From G020353355 sp050116155 (GTDB taxonomy: Bacteria; Desulfobacterota; Desulfobacteria; Desulfobacterales; JAHEIW01): a DNA stretch of 7,649 nucleotides. How positions within the stretch are numbered: position 1 is the stretch's first letter; each line of letters begins with the position of its first letter. The stretch covers positions 1-7,649 of the forward strand of contig JASFPE010000284.1 of the NCBI GenBank assembly GCA_050116155.1, in the 5' to 3' direction. The position numbers and the translations under genes were made by a program. Below the pieces are notes generated by a model. The model did not search any database. It was not told the DNA's origin and was given only the letters and a program-made list of their open reading frames with translations. Below are positions 5,258-7,649 of this stretch, in pieces.

Positions 5258-6973
5258 TTATGTATCTACAAAAAGTGGGACCACTTTGAACTGATTCACA
5301 TCAACAAGCCCCTTGTCGGTGATTTTGAGTTCTGGAATAACCGGCAAGGCCAAAAAAGAAAGGGTCATATAAGGATCTTTCAATGTGGAACCCAGATCAC
5401 GCGAGACCTCGATGAGCCGATCCATCTGATCACGTATTTTTCCCAGGGGTTCCAAAGACATCAAGCCGGCGATCGGTAGCGGCAAAGTCGCCACCGGTTT
5501 ATCGTCCACGATTGCTGCCAAACCGCCGTCCATATCGACAACCGCTTTCACCGCAGCTTTCATGTCGGCATCCGTTGTCCCGACCACCACGATGTTGTGA
5601 GAATCGTGGGCGACACTGGAGGCAATGGCCCCCTTCTTTAGGTTCAAGCCTCTCACAAAGGCTTTGCCGATATTTCCGGAACCCCGATGTCGTTCAACGA
5701 CAGCAATCTTGAGTAAGTCCTGTGAAGGATTGGAGACCGCCAGGCCATCGGCCGGAGATATATCTTCAACGCCGTGTTTGGTAATTAATTGATTCGGCAC
5801 AATTTCCATGACTCTGAGACGTCTACCCTCCGCCGGGATCGAAAAATCAACTTCGGCGGGATTCAGGTTCATGGAAGATCTCGACGGGATCGGTATTGGT
5901 TTATCGATATCCGGTTGCATCTCACCATTTACGGCAACGTTGATGCCGCGACAGTAAACCTGCTCAACAGTCAAAGATGAGAGGTCTGAAACAATTACAA
6001 AGTCTGCCTGTCTCCCCGGAGCAATGGCACCGAGATGATCCAATCGGAAGTATTCTGCCGGGTTAATGGTGGCCATTTGAATGGCCGTTACCGGATCGAG
6101 GCCCGCGCCGATGGCGTCGCGAATAATGACGTCAATATGCCCCTCATCCAATAAATCATGGGGGTGTCGATCATCGGTACACCACATCAGTCGTCGTGCG
6201 GTTTTTGTATTTATAATGGGAAGAAGGGCCTCAAGATTTCGTGCACCGGTGCCCTGGCGGATCATGATGTGCATGCCGGACGCAAGCTTTTCCCGGGCCT
6301 CTGATACCGTGGTGCACTCATGGTCGCTGCCCACACCGGCGGAAAGATAGGCGTTAAGTTCACGCCCCCTGAGCCCGGGAGCATGTCCATCAACAGGTTT
6401 GTTTTGGCGTTTAGCGGCTCGAATTTTAGCCAAAACGTCCGGATCTCCGGTTATGACCCCGGGGTAGTTCATCATCTCTGCCAAAGCCACGATTTTTTCA
6501 TTTCCGATAAAGGATCGGAGATCCGCGGCGGTAATGACGGCTCCGGATGTCTCCATGTCAGTTGCCGGAACGCAAGAGGACAGGGTAAAATAAAAATTCA
6601 TGGGCTGATGTTCAGCCGATTTCAACATATAATTGATCCCTTCGACCCCCATAACATTTGCAATCTCATGGGGATCGGCCGCCACACAGGTGGTGCCGTT
6701 CACCACAATAGCCCGGGCAAATTCTGTGGGGCATGCCATTGAGCTTTCAATGTGCACATGGGGATCTATAAATCCGGGCGCGACAAAACGGTTACGGGCA
6801 TCAATGGTTTTGATTGCCGTGTAGTCCCCGAACCCGATAAAATATCCTTCAGATACGGCAAAGCTGCCCGTTATGATTTCTCCCGTGAAGACATTAATAT
6901 TTCGGGCGTTGGTTACCAAAAGGTCGGCGGGTTTTTCTCCCCGGGCAGCTTTGATGATCTCATTTAGGTTCAT
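5258..6973 (-). CDS. ade: Adenine deaminase (Ade/AdeC family)
   Basis: The 571-residue cytoplasmic amidohydrolase converts adenine to hypoxanthine and ammonia in purine salvage. Length and motifs match the family: the metal-binding PHVHIESSM (His72, His74), DPHEIANV (100-107), SCVPAT (133-138), EMMNYPG (Glu166), DGHAPG (195-200), GSDHE (Asp217, His218), MIRQGTGARNL (227-237), CTDDRHP (265-271), the family-specific VAHDSHNIVVVG (454-465) and the C-terminal DPYMTLSFLALPVIPELKIT from residue 533. It is complete with no missing catalytic residue. The start is ATG with AAGGT 8 nt upstream. It lies downstream of mtaD in the same direction but 256 nt away across repeat element 3, so it may have its own promoter; I could not pick one with confidence. 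Together the two suggest breakdown or recycling of adenine and adenosine thioethers. Confidence 0.96.
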   Translation of the reverse strand: MNLNEIIKAARGEKPADLLVTNARNINVFTGEIITGSFAVSEGYFIGFGDYTAIKTIDARNRFVAPGFIDPHVHIESSMACPTEFARAIVVNGTTCVAADPHEIANVMGVEGINYMLKSAEHQPMNFYFTLSSCVPATDMETSGAVITAADLRSFIGNEKIVALAEMMNYPGVITGDPDVLAKIRAAKRQNKPVDGHAPGLRGRELNAYLSAGVGSDHECTTVSEAREKLASGMHIMIRQGTGARNLEALLPIINTKTARRLMWCTDDRHPHDLLDEGHIDVIIRDAIGAGLDPVTAIQMATINPAEYFRLDHLGAIAPGRQADFVIVSDLSSLTVEQVYCRGINVAVNGEMQPDIDKPIPIPSRSSMNLNPAEVDFSIPAEGRRLRVMEIVPNQLITKHGVEDISPADGLAVSNPSQDLLKIAVVERHRGSGNIGKAFVRGLNLKKGAIASSVAHDSHNIVVVGTTDADMKAAVKAVVDMDGGLAAIVDDKPVATLPLPIAGLMSLEPLGKIRDQMDRLIEVSRDLGSTLKDPYMTLSFLALPVIPELKITDKGLVDVNQFKVVPLFVDT

Positions 6974-7037
6974 GTCTATTTACCTTATTCAGTGTTTTAG
7001 TTTCTAGCTTCTCCGTTACGGGTTACAAGCACAATTT

Positions 7038-7283
7038 GGTATCAGGTTTCAGGTTTCGGGTGTCAGGAAAGACTTGTAAAAATTGAGGGATATTCAGGGA
7101 TTCAGGGATTCAGGAATTGAGGAATTAAAATTCGGATTTAATCTTTTTTAAACTCAGGAATTCCTAAATTCGTAATTCCTCAATTTAATGATTACTGACA
7201 CCTGAAACCTGAAACCTGACACCTTCTATTTAAGACGTTTGAACCTTTGAACTCTGAACCTCTGAACCCTGAACCTTTGAACC
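7038..7283. repeat. Composite inverted-repeat element 3, overlapping the mtaD 3' end
   Basis: This is the cleanest palindrome of the three. The outer arm at 7038-7067 (GGTATCA, GGTTTCA, GGTTTCG and GGTGTCA in 7-nt register) is complementary at 27 of 30 positions to 7194-7223 (TGACACC and TGAAACC units). The inner arms consist of 8-nt units, GGGATTCA (7097-7104, 7105-7112), GGAATTGA and GGAATTAA on the left, and AATTCCTA (7159-7166) and relatives on the right, with AAATTGAGG (7080-7088) complementary to 7178-7186. The array continues as TTTGAACC and CTGAACC units from 7238 to 7283, inside the mtaD coding sequence. It fills the mtaD-ade gap except for about 64 nt before ade. Confidence 0.9.
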
Positions 7284-7649
7284 CTTTATATCCGCAGCTA
7301 TTTCGTTAACAGTGTGGATAATTTCATCTACATCCATCGCTAGCAGTTTGCCGTTTCGAACGAGGATGTTGCCGGCAACCATCACATCTCTGACATCAGA
7401 TCCCTTGGCCGCATAAACTATATGAGATTCCGGGTGATACATTGGAACCAGGTGGGGGCTAACAATGTCGAGAATAACAAGGTCTGCTTGTTTACCTGTT
7501 TCTAAAGAGCCGATCATATGATCGAGACCGATCACTCCGGCCGCATCAATGGTTGCCATTTTAAGCACCATTTTGGCGTCCAGGACGGTGGGATTCAGAG
7601 TGTTGGCTTTATGCAGTTTTGCAGCCATATCCATTTCTTGAAAGAGATC
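7230..7649 (-). CDS. mtaD: 5-methylthioadenosine/S-adenosylhomocysteine deaminase, C-terminal part (cut by window edge)
   Basis: This is an open frame of 139 codons to the right edge plus a stop; the gene starts outside the window. The visible part matches the C-terminal third of MtaD-type amidohydrolases, which deaminate methylthioadenosine, S-adenosylhomocysteine or adenosine to the inosine form: MDMAAKLHK, VLDAKMVLKMATI, GLDHMIGSLETGKQADLVILD, YHPESHIVYAAKGSDV and VAGNILVRNGKLL. The metal-binding His motifs of the N-terminal barrel lie outside the window, so activity cannot be judged. The last residues are odd: after AADIK the protein reads GSKVQ, GSEVQ, SSKVQ, TS, encoded by the 15-nt (7+8) repeat units of element 3, and the TAA lies within that element. 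This tail looks repeat-derived rather than family-conserved. An initiator at 7634 would be internal and is not the true start. Related guanine or chlorohydrolase-type deaminases are the main alternative. Confidence 0.88.
   Translation of the reverse strand, partial: DLFQEMDMAAKLHKANTLNPTVLDAKMVLKMATIDAAGVIGLDHMIGSLETGKQADLVILDIVSPHLVPMYHPESHIVYAAKGSDVRDVMVAGNILVRNGKLLAMDVDEIIHTVNEIAADIKGSKVQGSEVQSSKVQTS

Noticed and set aside
6081..6742. Plus-strand open frames opposite ade (6081-6350, 6320-6742)
   Set aside because: They are antisense to a complete, well-conserved adenine deaminase and overlap each other; no family features.
6974..7037. Promoter for ade in the 64-nt leader
   Set aside because: Only weak matches such as TTGTAA with a poor -10 were found; not enough to call.

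Overview
All eight protein genes read on the minus strand, so transcription runs from right to left. The window looks like the chromosome of a sulfate-reducer-type bacterium, most likely Desulfobacterota. That rests on gene content: an HndB-like protein, a hydrogenase-like iron-sulfur protein beside PHP, DRTGG and GHKL ATPase genes, and the many short intergenic repeats. There is no rRNA, tRNA, CRISPR array, transposase or phage gene.

Right part (7649 to 5258): the C-terminal third of an MtaD-type deaminase (methylthioadenosine/S-adenosylhomocysteine deaminase) enters from the right edge, followed by a complete adenine deaminase (ade). Both deaminate adenine-type purines, which suggests purine or methylthioadenosine salvage. 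They are separated by a repeat-built inverted element that also supplies the last 17 or so codons of mtaD.

Middle and left (4828 to 329): a consensus-like sigma-70 promoter (TTGACA, 17 nt, TATACT) drives a tight run of genes: DRTGG protein 1, RsbW-like GHKL ATPase, hydrogenase-like Fe-S protein, DRTGG protein 2, PHP phosphoesterase, a second GHKL ATPase and an HndB-like thioredoxin-fold protein. The Fe-S protein keeps the four cysteines expected to hold an H-cluster cubane but lacks the proton-transfer cysteine of catalytic [FeFe]-hydrogenases. Its neighbours are regulatory-type modules. My inference is a hydrogen- or redox-sensing operon that tunes a bifurcating hydrogenase (HndABCD/HydABC type). 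No catalytic hydrogenase subunit lies in the window.

The most unusual feature is non-coding. Three intergenic stretches (1-283, 4857-5215, 7038-7283) are inverted-repeat elements made of short degenerate units, mostly 7 nt and sometimes 8 nt. Unit sequence changes along each arm while the 7-nt register is held for long stretches (1 to about 203 in the first element). Elements 1 and 2 share the same order of unit types. Each lies just 3' of a gene, one has become coding, and a single GGTGTCA unit supplies the -35 box of the operon promoter. A small related heptad tract (2120-2147) lies inside the operon.
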